Of a DNA stretch of 64,000 nucleotides, positions 16,222-25,859 are shown piece by piece; within the stretch, counting starts at the first letter, position 1; each line of letters starts with the position of its first letter. Under the pieces are notes generated by a model. It saw nothing but the letters and a program-made list of their open reading frames with translations, was not told where the DNA came from and ran no database searches. A program made the translations under genes and the position numbers. The stretch covers positions 186,001 to 250,000 of the forward strand of contig NZ_VLKJ01000006.1 in the NCBI RefSeq assembly GCF_007830315.1, read 5' to 3'. This stretch comes from Novosphingobium taihuense (GTDB lineage Bacteria > Pseudomonadota > Alphaproteobacteria > Sphingomonadales > Sphingomonadaceae).

Positions 16222-18504
16222 TCAAGCGAGGCGGCGCTGCTTGCGCTCCAGCGGTACGATCAAGGCCTTCGCCTCGTCCCCCGGCATTGCCTCCCAGAAC
16301 AGATGGCCCTGAATCATCTGGCAGCCTGCCGCCTGAACCAGCGCCCGCTGCATCGGCGTTTCCACGCCTTCGGCCACCACCTTCATCCGCAAGGTATGGC
16401 CGAGCGAGACGATTGCCCGCAGGATCGAATGTGCATCGAGATCCGCCTCGATATTCTGCACGAACGAACGGTCGATCTTGATCCGGTCAAACTGGAACGA
16501 GCGCAGGTAGCTGAGCGAGGAATAGCCAATTCCGAAGTCGTCCAGCGCGATGCGGAATCCGCGATACTTCAGCCCCTTCAGCACTTCGACGACATGGTCC
16601 GACCGGTCCAGCATGACCCCTTCGGTCACTTCCAGGATGAACCGCCGCGGGTCTGCCCCCGTTTCGCGCACGAGCGCGTCGATGGTCTGGAGAAAGTCGC
16701 TCGCCATGATCTGCAGCGGCGAGAGGTTGACCGAAATCTCGCAGTCGGACCAATCCTGACACTCGGTGAACACGCGGCGCAGCACCCAGTTGCCGAGTGC
16801 CAGCATCAGCCCCGCCTGCTCGGCCACCGGCACGAAAAGCCCCGGCCGGATCGGACCGCGCTCGGGGTGGTGCCAGCGCAACAACGCCTCGAAACCGAGA
16901 ACAGCTCCGTCCGCTGCATTGACCACAGGCTGGTAAGCAAGCGTCAGTTCGTCGCGCACGATGGCGCGGCGCAGCTCCATCTCCATCTCGAGCCGCAGCT
17001 TGACCGAGGCATCCATGTCGCGGGTGAAGCGGCGATAGCGAGCACGCCCGCGCTGCTTGGCGCGATAGAGTGCGATATCAGCACGGCGCAACAGTTCGCC
17101 GGGATCCTCGCTCTGCTCAGGCCCCCAGCTGATCCCGCAGGAAAAGCTGATTTCGAGGCTGTTGCCCGAAATCACGAACGGCTCGCGCGCGATGGCCATG
17201 AGCTGGCGCCCCAGCATGTCTGCCGCCACCCGGCCTCCGGTTGAACGGCGCAACAGCACGAACTCGTCGCCCCCGAAGCGCGAGAGGAAATCACCGGGCG
17301 GTAGCGAGCGACGCATCCGCAGAGCCACTTGCCGCACCAGTTCGTCGCCCACATGGTGGCCCAGCGTATCGTTGACCACCTTGAACCGGTCGATGTCGAC
17401 ATAGGCCACGAAGACATCGCCCAACTCGGACTGTTCCACACATGCTGCCAGTTCCTGACGGAGACGCTGCATGAAGTGGGCGCGGTTGGGCAGACCGGAC
17501 ATCGCATCGTGCAGAGCGTTGTGCTGTGCCTGCGCTTCACTCGCCACCAGTTCGCTGGTCGTGCGCCGCATCCGACGAACGATGATCGCACCGCCGGCCA
17601 CGACGCCGACGAAGAAAAGGATGTAGATGGCCAGCAATGGCGCGGTCTGGCGCAGGATCGCCGGGCCGGGCGGCTTGGATATCCATGACAACCATCCGAT
17701 CTGCTGCCTTTGCGCATCGCTAAGAGCAAGCGAATTGCGCGCCGGGTCGTTTTCCGGCTCTGTCGAGAACTTCACCCCGTCCAGCAGCAGAGAGGACTGC
17801 AAGTCGCTGATCACGCGTTCGTCGACATAGCGCACCAGCACGATGTAGTCAGGCTCGCCACGCATCAGCGAGGGCGTCACATCCGGCACGACAGAGGCCA
17901 CCGCAACCATCGCCGGGTGGCCATCGAATGATGTCACCGCCGAAAGCCCCCGCGACATTGGCAGGCCCTTGCTGTCGAAAGGCCAGAGAACGCTGCCCTG
18001 TGGCCGCAAATCGGCGACCTTCTGACCATCGTCAAAACTGACCGATTGGCGGATCAGCCCTTTCACCATCGACCTGAGCTGGCCGTAGCGGCAATCCTGC
18101 GTCAGGTGAGCGCCCCGCCAGCACCGAACCGCCGTCCCGTCGAAGCGCACATGGTAGATTCTGTCGATCCGGTGGCTGCCCCAAAAGTACCCGGCAAGGA
18201 AGTTCCGCGCCCATTGCTCGGCATCGGGCCCATTGAGCTTCACTACCGCGTCGTCCCAGACGATCTGCAACTTGTCTGCCTCGAGGATCTGACGCTCGGT
18301 ACGCTCGATGAATCGCGCGACCAGCCTCTGCTCCTCGGTCCGGGCAAAGCGGTCGGCAATGCTCGTCGAATTGCTGAACGCCGCCACCAGCGCTGCCGTC
18401 AGCGCAACCAGCGCAAGGAATGTACCGACAACGATCCACGCGGCGCCTGCCGCGCCGGAATCGTGCCGGATCCCGGCGCGCATGAAGGTGGATCCCGTCC
18501 CCAT
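16222..18504 (-). CDS. CHASE4-GGDEF-EAL membrane protein (cyclic-di-GMP turnover)
   Basis: A 760-residue inner-membrane signalling protein. Transmembrane helix 1 (about 22-43) is followed by an extracytoplasmic CHASE4-like sensor (about 45-270, with ADKLQIVWDDAVVKL and GYFWGSHRIDRIYHV), a second helix (about 283-303) and a short linker. The diguanylate cyclase domain has an intact GGDEF at about 411-415. The phosphodiesterase domain has EALLRW at about 539 and DDFGIGYSSLSYL. The inhibitory RxxD site five residues before GGDEF reads PPGD, so product inhibition is probably absent. Both catalytic motifs look intact, so the net activity cannot be predicted. It is monocistronic. Confidence 0.9.
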   Translation of the reverse strand: MGTGSTFMRAGIRHDSGAAGAAWIVVGTFLALVALTAALVAAFSNSTSIADRFARTEEQRLVARFIERTERQILEADKLQIVWDDAVVKLNGPDAEQWARNFLAGYFWGSHRIDRIYHVRFDGTAVRCWRGAHLTQDCRYGQLRSMVKGLIRQSVSFDDGQKVADLRPQGSVLWPFDSKGLPMSRGLSAVTSFDGHPAMVAVASVVPDVTPSLMRGEPDYIVLVRYVDERVISDLQSSLLLDGVKFSTEPENDPARNSLALSDAQRQQIGWLSWISKPPGPAILRQTAPLLAIYILFFVGVVAGGAIIVRRMRRTTSELVASEAQAQHNALHDAMSGLPNRAHFMQRLRQELAACVEQSELGDVFVAYVDIDRFKVVNDTLGHHVGDELVRQVALRMRRSLPPGDFLSRFGGDEFVLLRRSTGGRVAADMLGRQLMAIAREPFVISGNSLEISFSCGISWGPEQSEDPGELLRRADIALYRAKQRGRARYRRFTRDMDASVKLRLEMEMELRRAIVRDELTLAYQPVVNAADGAVLGFEALLRWHHPERGPIRPGLFVPVAEQAGLMLALGNWVLRRVFTECQDWSDCEISVNLSPLQIMASDFLQTIDALVRETGADPRRFILEVTEGVMLDRSDHVVEVLKGLKYRGFRIALDDFGIGYSSLSYLRSFQFDRIKIDRSFVQNIEADLDAHSILRAIVSLGHTLRMKVVAEGVETPMQRALVQAAGCQMIQGHLFWEAMPGDEAKALIVPLERKQRRLA

Positions 18505-18637
18505 GCTCTAAGACGTAGCAAGCGGTTCCGAATAAATGGTTATCGCTGAATAGGTTCTGCGACACAGGAACTTCGCGCCGCTTCGCGGATTTATCGGCCA
18601 ATGGGCGCGGGCGGGAGGAACGCATCGGAGTCCCTCT

Positions 18638-18784
18638 ATGCTTTTGACCATCGCCCTGATCCTTTTCGTTCTGTGGGCGCTTGGCGTCTTCGCCTTCAAG
18701 GTGACGGCAGCTGTCATCCACATCGTTCTGATCATCGCAATCCTGATCGGTCTCGTGCACCTGTTTCGCGGCCGACGAATTTGA
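18638..18784 (+). CDS. lmo0937-family small membrane protein (48 aa)
   Basis: A 48-residue protein beginning MLLTIALILFVLWALGVFAF and ending LVHLFRGRRI. It has two hydrophobic helices separated by a short KVTAAVIH turn, the layout of the lmo0937 family of tiny membrane proteins found in many stress-tolerant bacteria. GGAG lies 7 bases upstream of the ATG. Function of the family is not established. It lies between the divergent GGDEF-EAL gene and the aldehyde dehydrogenase gene. Confidence 0.8.
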   Translation: MLLTIALILFVLWALGVFAFKVTAAVIHIVLIIAILIGLVHLFRGRRI

Positions 18785-18877
18785 GCCGACGCGCCAGGAT
18801 GACCTCTCGGTGACATGATCGGACACGGCCGGCAGGTTGCAGAATGCAACGCGGCTGCCTACTTTCGATGAGGCTAG

Positions 18878-18902
18878 GGGCCGGGCAGGACATGCCCGGC
18901 CC
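18878..18902 (+). other. Perfect GC-rich hairpin in the aldehyde dehydrogenase leader
   Basis: GGGCCGGGCA and TGCCCGGCCC form a perfect 10-base stem with the 5-base loop GGACA. It ends 23 bases before the ATG at 18926 and has no T run, so it is not a usual terminator. It could affect mRNA stability or translation, or be an operator dyad. Confidence 0.55.
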
Positions 18903-18925
18903 GCTCACAATCGGGAGATACGGCA

Positions 18926-20350
18926 ATGCGCGAGAAGCTTCAGCATTACATCGATGGCAAGTGGGTCGACAGCGAAGGCGGCAAGCGCCACGAAGTGATC
19001 AACCCGGCTACCGAAGAGGCCATCTGCGCGATCACGCTCGGCACGCAGGCCGATGTCGACAAGGCCGTCGCCGCTGCCCAGCGCGCCTTCAAGTCTTTCA
19101 GCAAGACCACGCGCGAGGAACGCCTCGCGCTGATGGATCGCATCGTCGCCGAGTTCAAGAAGCGCGCGCCTGATCTCGCCGTTGCCATGGCCGAGGAAAT
19201 GGGCGCTCCGGTCAGCTTTGGCGGAACCGCACAGGTCGGCGCCGGCATCGGCGGCTTCCTCGGCACCATGGCCGCGCTCAAGAACTTCAACTTCATGGAA
19301 GACAACGGCGCCTACAAGGTCGCTTACGAACCCATCGGCGTCGTCGGGATGATCACCCCGTGGAACTGGCCGCTCAACCAGATCGCCCTGAAGGTCGCCC
19401 CGGCGCTTGCCGCAGGCAACACGATGATCCTCAAGCCTTCGGAAGAATGCCCGACCAACGCCGTGATCTTCGCCGAAATCCTCGATGCTGCAGGCGTGCC
19501 GCCAGGCGTGTTCAACCTCGTCCAGGGCGATGGCCCGGGCGTCGGCACCGCAATCAGCTCGCACCCAGGCATCGACATGGTCAGCTTCACCGGCTCGACC
19601 CGTGCAGGCATCCTCGTCGCCAAGGCCGCTGCCGACACGGTCAAGCGCGTCCATCAGGAACTGGGCGGCAAGTCGCCCAATCTCGTCCTGCCTGACGCCG
19701 ATTTCGCCGCGCACCTGCCCTCCACCGCCTCCGGCCCGCTGGTCAACACCGGCCAGTCGTGCATCTCGCCCACCCGCATCCTCGTGCCGCGTGAGCGCGA
19801 GGCAGAAGCCGCTGCCTTCGTCTCGGCAATGTATTCGGCCACCCCGGTCGGCGATCCGCTGCAGGAAGGCCAGCACCTCGGCCCGGTCGTCAACAAGGCC
19901 CAGTTCGACAAGATCCGCGGGCTGATCCAGTCCGCGATCGACGAAGGCGCCAAGCTTGAGACCGGCGGCCCCGACCTGCCCGCCAACGTCAACCGCGGCT
20001 ACTACATCAAGCCCACGGTGTTCTCGGGCGTCACGCCGGACATGCGTATCGCGCAGGAGGAAATCTTCGGTCCGGTCGCCACGATCATGGCCTATGACAG
20101 CCTCGACCAGGCCATCGAGATCGCCAACGACACCGCTTATGGCCTCTCGGCCTGCATCACCGGCGATCCTGCCAAGGCGGCGGAAGTCGCTCCCGCTCTG
20201 CGCGCAGGCATGGTTGCGATCAACAACTGGGGCCCGACTCCGGGCGCCCCGTTCGGTGGCTACAAGCAGTCGGGCAATGGCCGCGAAGGCGGTCTTTATG
20301 GCCTCAAGGACTTCATGGAAATGAAGGCGATCAGCGGCCTCCCCGCCTGA
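18926..20350 (+). CDS. NAD(P)-dependent aldehyde dehydrogenase
   Basis: Oxidises an aldehyde to the acid; substrate not determinable from sequence. The 474 residues have the cofactor-binding segment ITPWNWPLNQ, KPSEE in the adenine pocket, FTGSTRAG, the general-base glutamate in HQELGGKSPN and the nucleophile cysteine in NTGQSCISPTR. The C-terminal oligomerisation part contains EEIFGPV and PFGGYKQSGNGREGG. All catalytic residues are in place. GGGAGA lies before the ATG. Its 3' end overlaps the convergent glycosyltransferase gene by 20 bases. Confidence 0.93.
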   Translation: MREKLQHYIDGKWVDSEGGKRHEVINPATEEAICAITLGTQADVDKAVAAAQRAFKSFSKTTREERLALMDRIVAEFKKRAPDLAVAMAEEMGAPVSFGGTAQVGAGIGGFLGTMAALKNFNFMEDNGAYKVAYEPIGVVGMITPWNWPLNQIALKVAPALAAGNTMILKPSEECPTNAVIFAEILDAAGVPPGVFNLVQGDGPGVGTAISSHPGIDMVSFTGSTRAGILVAKAAADTVKRVHQELGGKSPNLVLPDADFAAHLPSTASGPLVNTGQSCISPTRILVPREREAEAAAFVSAMYSATPVGDPLQEGQHLGPVVNKAQFDKIRGLIQSAIDEGAKLETGGPDLPANVNRGYYIKPTVFSGVTPDMRIAQEEIFGPVATIMAYDSLDQAIEIANDTAYGLSACITGDPAKAAEVAPALRAGMVAINNWGPTPGAPFGGYKQSGNGREGGLYGLKDFMEMKAISGLPA

Positions 20351-21596
20351 TCATTCCGTTTCCCAGCAACGAAAGGGCCGTGCCGCTGGCGCGGCCCTTC
20401 TTCGTGCGTTGCCGGGCTCTGTGCAAGGCTTCTGGATAGACCTCGCCCAGCAGAGCGTCGAAGGTGTGCGACCACTCGAACCGGCCTGCGACGTGGGCCC
20501 GCGCCACACCACCCATTTGCGCACGACCGCCCTGCCACATCCTTTCCACCGCAGCTGCCATCGCTACAGCGTCATCAACGCCCACGAGGATTCCCGTGCC
20601 TGGCACGACCCGCTCGATCATCGCGCCCGAGCGAACGCCCACCACCGGCAACCCGCTCGCCTGTGCCTCTATCACCGAAATGCCGAACGTCTCATCCGCC
20701 ATCGCCGAAACATAGATGTCCGACGATGCCAGCGCGCGGGCAAGGGCCGTTCGATCCGCAAGGAAGCCCGGAAACGCCACCTGCAACCCCAGCGCTTCGG
20801 CCTGCAATGCCTCGCGCAACTTGCCATCACCGATCATCACCAGACCGGCGTCGAGCGAGACCGGCAAGCGCCTGAACATCGCCAGCAGCCGGTCGGCACG
20901 CTTCTCGTTATCGATCCGTCCCGCATAGACCAGCAGCGGCCCCTTGGCACTGAGGCCGAGACTTTTGCGCCATTCAGGGTCGCGCCGGTCCGGATGAAAC
21001 AGCGCCGTATCCACGCCCAGCGAAACGACATCGACATGCTCGATGCGATAGCCACGCAAGACATCGGCCATGGCTTCGCTCAGCGTGTAGACGCGATCGA
21101 ACTCGCGGTACGTCAGTTCGGCGTAACCCATCGCGAGCCGCCGCAAACCACGCCCGACAAACTCGCCGAACAGGCTAGAGCCCACGCGATAGATATGCGC
21201 ATTGGGGAAATCGGTATGATATCCCGCCACCAGCGCGGTGTCCGGAAATGCGCGGCGATAATTGATCGCGGTCCATGGCAGCACCCACGGGCACTGTGAT
21301 TCGATCAGGTCGGGACGATAGTGCTCAAGCACGTCGCGCACCACTTTCGTGCGCATGATGAAGCGATAGTTCGGACTGCCGCGCACCTGTTCCGCGCCGA
21401 CTTCGACCCAGATGTGGCGGCCATTCTCGATCACGCGATCTTCCGGACCTGGCACGATCTGCAGCAGCCGATGGCCGGTTCGCTCGATCACATGGCGCTG
21501 CTTCTCGCGGAGGTAAGTGCCGATGCCCCCTCCGCCGTGCGGCGCGTAACTCTGGGTCAGGTCACAGATCAGCAAAGGGGCAGATGGCGTGCTCAT
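20331..21596 (-). CDS. Glycosyltransferase, GT4 family
   Basis: Retaining GT-B glycosyltransferase of 421 residues that probably uses a nucleotide sugar or GDP-mannose-like donor. The N-terminus has the acceptor-side loop GGGGIGTYLREKQ. The C-terminal donor domain has LLVYAGRIDNEKRADRLL and the E-x7-E motif in ETFGISVIEAQASGLPVVG. The overall pattern resembles MgtA/PimB-type mannosyl- or glucosyltransferases that modify glycolipids; sphingomonads make glycosphingolipids, so a lipid acceptor is plausible but inferred. It is on its own and converges with the aldehyde dehydrogenase, whose terminator lies inside its last codons. Confidence 0.85.
   Translation of the reverse strand: MSTPSAPLLICDLTQSYAPHGGGGIGTYLREKQRHVIERTGHRLLQIVPGPEDRVIENGRHIWVEVGAEQVRGSPNYRFIMRTKVVRDVLEHYRPDLIESQCPWVLPWTAINYRRAFPDTALVAGYHTDFPNAHIYRVGSSLFGEFVGRGLRRLAMGYAELTYREFDRVYTLSEAMADVLRGYRIEHVDVVSLGVDTALFHPDRRDPEWRKSLGLSAKGPLLVYAGRIDNEKRADRLLAMFRRLPVSLDAGLVMIGDGKLREALQAEALGLQVAFPGFLADRTALARALASSDIYVSAMADETFGISVIEAQASGLPVVGVRSGAMIERVVPGTGILVGVDDAVAMAAAVERMWQGGRAQMGGVARAHVAGRFEWSHTFDALLGEVYPEALHRARQRTKKGRASGTALSLLGNGMIRRGGR
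20373..20402 (+). terminator. Terminator hairpin after the aldehyde dehydrogenase gene
   Basis: A 12-base stem with one T-G pair (AAGGGCCGTGCC against GGCGCGGCCCTT) and the loop GCT, followed by CTTCTT. It lies 22 bases after the aldehyde dehydrogenase stop, inside the 3' end of the opposite-strand glycosyltransferase gene. Confidence 0.75.
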
Positions 21597-21662
21597 GCGC
21601 CATGCTTGGCCACCGCCTGATGTCAGTTTGAGGACCAGATGAAAGAGCCATGACAGCCCCGG

Positions 21663-24600
21663 TCAGTAGTCCTTGCTCACCTTGAGGTTGAGGCTTTCGT
21701 CGCCAATCGTCGACATCGTGCCAAGCAGCGCCAGCCAGCGGGTGATGCGGAACTCCACCGACGTGGCGCTGTACCCCGCGCCATCGGTCACCAGTTCCAC
21801 GAAGAACCGCCGCCCGATGTACTTGCCCACTGCGATGCTCGTGCCCGAGCCCACCGTCGGGTCTGCGCCCACGATGCGCAGACGATCAAGACCGATGGCC
21901 GCGCGCAGCTTGTTGATCGGATCGAGCCCGCCGCCGCCGCGCAGGCTCGCCAATGCAGCTGCAAGCTGCACTGCCTCGGGCGCAGAAATCTGGGTGATCG
22001 AGCTGCCGAACAGGATGCGGCTGAGCAGTTCCTCCTCAGGCAGCGCAGGGGTCGACGAGAAGGCGATATTGGGCTTCGTGCCGGTGCCGGTAATGGTGAT
22101 CTTGGCGCTGATGTTGTTCGCATCCCCCTCGGCCACGATGTCGAGCTGCGGGTCGACCGGGACTTCGCCGGCAAAGCGGATGCGTCCGCGCGTCAGTTCG
22201 AAGCGCTTGCCCGCGAATTCGTAGCCACCACGCACAAGGTCTGCCGTGCCGAAAATCTGCGGCGCCGCCGTCGATCCGCGCAGGCGAATGTCCGCGCCCC
22301 ATTCGCTGTCGAGGCCCAACCCGCGCACGTCGATCCGGTTCGCACCCGCCGCATCTATCAGGAAGCGCCATGGCGCGGATGCAGCCTTGGCCGGAGCAGC
22401 GTCAGCCGGAGCATTAACTTCGCGCGTCGCGATAACCGGCAGGTCCTGAACCGCGCTGGCCCGTCCAAGCGCCCAGCGCGCCCGTTCGATCCGTACGCGC
22501 CCGGCGATTGTTCCGCCCACGCCATTGCTGACGATGCGCAACGGACCGGTAACGGTCGCGGCCATGTCGTCACGGTTGACCAGCTGCGCGTTCTGCGCCG
22601 AAAGCCGGAGATCGATGGAAGGGCCGTGCTCTGAAAGCTCGGCCAGCCCGATCGTACCGCTTCCGCTCACTCGCCCGCCATTGGCTGTTGTCCCGCTGAA
22701 GCTCGCAAGCTGCAGCGTGGAATCGGTAAAGGTGCCCGCGAGCTGCACCTGCCCAATGTCGGTGCCGGTCAGCGTGCTCTGTACCCGCATCCCCTTCGAG
22801 GCGACCGCGCCCTGCAGCACCGGCGCGGAAATCGTGCCCGAGACGTCGGCGCGCACGCCAACCGGCCCGGTCAGGTCGAACACCTCGACGCCCGTAAGCC
22901 GCCACAGCGCATCGGCCGGTCCCGAATAACGCAGCTGCCCTGCAAGCCGTCCTGCTTCCAGCCGGTCCATGAAACCACCGCCCCGCGGCAATCCACTGAC
23001 GATGGCCTGGAACCGCCCGCGAATGTCGCTGCCCTCGCGGATCACCGTGCGCATCTGCAGCGCCTCCGGATCGAGCCGCGCCACCAATGCCACGTCCACC
23101 GGACGCGAGGTGAGCACCAGCCCTGAGCGCGACAGGCCCTTCACCATCAACGCGGCATTGCCCGCAGGCGCACCCTTGCCGTCGTTGTTGTACTCAACAA
23201 TGCCCGAGGCAATGCCGCCAAGGCCAAGGTCCGCCACGACGATGTCCACCACCGAGAGCGGCATTTTCGAAAGCAGCAAGCGCATCTGCGTCGGCCCGCC
23301 CAGCACATGGCCCTCCGCAATGAGGATTCCGCGCCCGAAGCCAATCTGCGTCGGAGAAAGCCGCCAGCCCTCGCCCTCACGCGTGAGCACGGCACGACGG
23401 GGCATCGAAACCTGTCGTCCCGCATATTCGCCTGAGACAAATGCCACGATCTGGTCGGGCGAGAACGCCGCCGTGCCCTGTAATGCAAAGCGCGTGCCCC
23501 TACGGCCCGAGACTGCCGCCGTGACCGAACCGCTACCATCCTGCAGATAGGCGGCCGCCGAAAGTTTGCCGATGAACACCTTGCCCATGCCGATGCCCTC
23601 GGCCAGCAGTGTGCCCTCGATGGTCGAATGTCCGTCCTTGAGAAGACCCGTCGCCTCGACCTTGGCATTGCCGATGGATAGGGGGCGTGCCCCGCCAAAG
23701 CGGGCATTGCGCGCCGTAACGTTGGCGTCGAAACCTTGCCCGCCTTCACGTGGAGCCAGCGCCACGGTGCCGTTCAGTCCTCCACCAGCCAGCGCTATTT
23801 GTCCGGCAACGCCATCCTTGCCCAGCGTTACCCCGCCGGTCACATCGGTCTGCCACACGCGGAACTGCTGGATGTCGATCCGCGTCGCCCCGCCCGGCGG
23901 CATGAACAGCCCCAGCGTTCCGTTAAACGGCCCCAGCGTCGATTCCCCGCCAGTCTCGATGCGGAAGCCATCGGCGATGGGAGAAAGCGCCACGCGTACA
24001 TCCTTCAGCCCCGCAGCCGGAAGCGGACTGGCAAACACCAGCACTGCGTTCGGCCCCTCGGCCGTCATCGCCGCCTCGACGGTGAACGGACCGTATTCGG
24101 TATGCCGCCCGCTGCCGGTCAGCGAAGCCGCGCCGCCGGGCAGGACCTTGCCGTCGAGCGCCATCTGCAGTTTGGCCGAATTGATCGTCGCCTTGCGGAA
24201 AGTGATCGGCACCCGCTCGCCCAGCGCCAGCCCACCGGCAAAGCGCACGCCGCCGCCAGTCAGCGTCTGCAGCGTTTCGTTGTCGATCCGCGTCATCCGC
24301 CCGGCAAGGTTGGCCTGCAGCGTCCACGGAACGCCCTTGCCGATCTTGAACAGGATCTTGGCCGTGCCATCCACCGCACCGAGGTTTTGCACCGCAAAGC
24401 CTCGCGCCACCACCGGCCCTGCCAGCGCATAGCCGCCCCGCGCCATGTCGCCCCGCAGCGCCAGTCGCGCCCCGAGGCCCTTCATCGCAAGCGAGAGGTT
24501 GTCCGAAGTCAGCCTGCTTCCTTCGAACACCAGATCGCCACCGATGCGCGCGCCCGGAAAGCGGGGGTCGATCATCGTGTTGCCCGTCACAACACGCTGC

Positions 24601-25859
24601 GCCGTCACCGCCAGCGGCAGGACGAAGCGCTTGCCGTCCCACGTTGCCGTGCCGCTGGAGCGCAGTCCTTGTGCATCGAGCGTGCCGAGCTTCAGCCGCT
24701 GCACGCGCAGGTCGTGTTCGATTGAAAGGTCGGAGAATGCCCCATCCAGCGTCGCATCGATCGCCACGCCCGCCAGTTCTGGCGCCGAAATCAGCTTCCC
24801 GGGCTTGAGCACCAGCGCCCGGACCTTCAGATCCTCAGCCTCGTTCTGCGCCAGATCGAGCTTTCCGTTGGCCGAAACCTTGAAAGCATCGCCAGCCGTG
24901 CGCAGCGCGCCGTCGAAGGCGTTGTCGGCAAAGGTGCCATCATAGAGCACCGAAAGTGCTGGCCCCACCGCCTGCGCCGCCGTGCCCTTGACCAGCGAGC
25001 CCGGCCAGGCCTGCCCGGCAAGCCGATACATGCCAGACTGATTGCCCAGCTGGAACGCTGCCAGCCGCTTGCCGCCCATCGTGGCATAGGCAAGCCCATC
25101 CCAGCGCGACCAGCCGCCACGACCGAACACGTCGGCACGGATGTCACCCTCGGCGCCCGCCATCTTGGCGATCATGCCGTCCTTGGGTGCATCGTAGGCA
25201 AGCCGCAGCTCGAACTTGTCGCGATCAGGTTCGCTATCAAGCCGGAACAGCACGCGGTCACCGGCGATCTTGCCCGCAACGTCAACGATGGCATGACCGC
25301 CGCGAATGTCGGCCTTGGCCAGCACGTCCACCCGCCGCTTCTGCCCGGCCATGGCCTCGGAAACGGTCAGGTTGTCGATCACCAGCTTGTCGATACGGAT
25401 ATCGAAATCCGGGAGGATCGGCGCGTTCTTGTCCTCGCTCGGTCGAAGGCGCGGCGCGCGGCGCAGCACGCCCCGGTGCAGTGCCAGCAAACGGACGTCG
25501 AGCCCGGTCTTCAGCCAGGCCAGCGGCCGCCAGTCCAGCTCCGCTTCGGGGACAGTCAGGAACACCCCTTCCGGATCGCTCACCCGGATATCGCGCAGCT
25601 TGGCCGCGCCATAGATCGACCCGTCGATCCGCCCGATTTCGATCCTCAGGCCTGAACCGGGCGTGATGGCCGCAATGCGGTCTGCCACCAGCCGATGGCC
25701 CAGCGATGAATCCAGAATCACCAGCGCCGCCAGAAGCAAAGCCAGCCCCGCCGCCGTCAGGATAGCCACTCGCCGCGCAAACCCGCGCACGAACCGCGAC
25801 CGGCGCGACCGCGCGGGCGGCGTCGGCTCGGCTGCCGGAGGTGTGACCTCATCCGCCAT
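21663..25859 (-). CDS. tamB: Translocation and assembly module protein TamB
   Basis: Very large periplasm-spanning AsmA-like protein that works with TamA in outer-membrane protein insertion and probably phospholipid transport. The 1398 residues start with a basic cytoplasmic tail and one signal-anchor helix (about 30-50, VAILTAAGLALLLAALVIL). A long series of beta-rich repeats follows. The conserved C-terminal DUF490/TamB domain starts near residue 1090 and ends with ...LNLKVSKDY; it includes LRGSTAAPQIFGTADLVRGG and PEEELLSRILFG. Length is typical (about 1250-1450). Its ATG overlaps the tamA stop (TGATG), so the pair is one operon. Confidence 0.93.
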   Translation of the reverse strand: MADEVTPPAAEPTPPARSRRSRFVRGFARRVAILTAAGLALLLAALVILDSSLGHRLVADRIAAITPGSGLRIEIGRIDGSIYGAAKLRDIRVSDPEGVFLTVPEAELDWRPLAWLKTGLDVRLLALHRGVLRRAPRLRPSEDKNAPILPDFDIRIDKLVIDNLTVSEAMAGQKRRVDVLAKADIRGGHAIVDVAGKIAGDRVLFRLDSEPDRDKFELRLAYDAPKDGMIAKMAGAEGDIRADVFGRGGWSRWDGLAYATMGGKRLAAFQLGNQSGMYRLAGQAWPGSLVKGTAAQAVGPALSVLYDGTFADNAFDGALRTAGDAFKVSANGKLDLAQNEAEDLKVRALVLKPGKLISAPELAGVAIDATLDGAFSDLSIEHDLRVQRLKLGTLDAQGLRSSGTATWDGKRFVLPLAVTAQRVVTGNTMIDPRFPGARIGGDLVFEGSRLTSDNLSLAMKGLGARLALRGDMARGGYALAGPVVARGFAVQNLGAVDGTAKILFKIGKGVPWTLQANLAGRMTRIDNETLQTLTGGGVRFAGGLALGERVPITFRKATINSAKLQMALDGKVLPGGAASLTGSGRHTEYGPFTVEAAMTAEGPNAVLVFASPLPAAGLKDVRVALSPIADGFRIETGGESTLGPFNGTLGLFMPPGGATRIDIQQFRVWQTDVTGGVTLGKDGVAGQIALAGGGLNGTVALAPREGGQGFDANVTARNARFGGARPLSIGNAKVEATGLLKDGHSTIEGTLLAEGIGMGKVFIGKLSAAAYLQDGSGSVTAAVSGRRGTRFALQGTAAFSPDQIVAFVSGEYAGRQVSMPRRAVLTREGEGWRLSPTQIGFGRGILIAEGHVLGGPTQMRLLLSKMPLSVVDIVVADLGLGGIASGIVEYNNDGKGAPAGNAALMVKGLSRSGLVLTSRPVDVALVARLDPEALQMRTVIREGSDIRGRFQAIVSGLPRGGGFMDRLEAGRLAGQLRYSGPADALWRLTGVEVFDLTGPVGVRADVSGTISAPVLQGAVASKGMRVQSTLTGTDIGQVQLAGTFTDSTLQLASFSGTTANGGRVSGSGTIGLAELSEHGPSIDLRLSAQNAQLVNRDDMAATVTGPLRIVSNGVGGTIAGRVRIERARWALGRASAVQDLPVIATREVNAPADAAPAKAASAPWRFLIDAAGANRIDVRGLGLDSEWGADIRLRGSTAAPQIFGTADLVRGGYEFAGKRFELTRGRIRFAGEVPVDPQLDIVAEGDANNISAKITITGTGTKPNIAFSSTPALPEEELLSRILFGSSITQISAPEAVQLAAALASLRGGGGLDPINKLRAAIGLDRLRIVGADPTVGSGTSIAVGKYIGRRFFVELVTDGAGYSATSVEFRITRWLALLGTMSTIGDESLNLKVSKDY

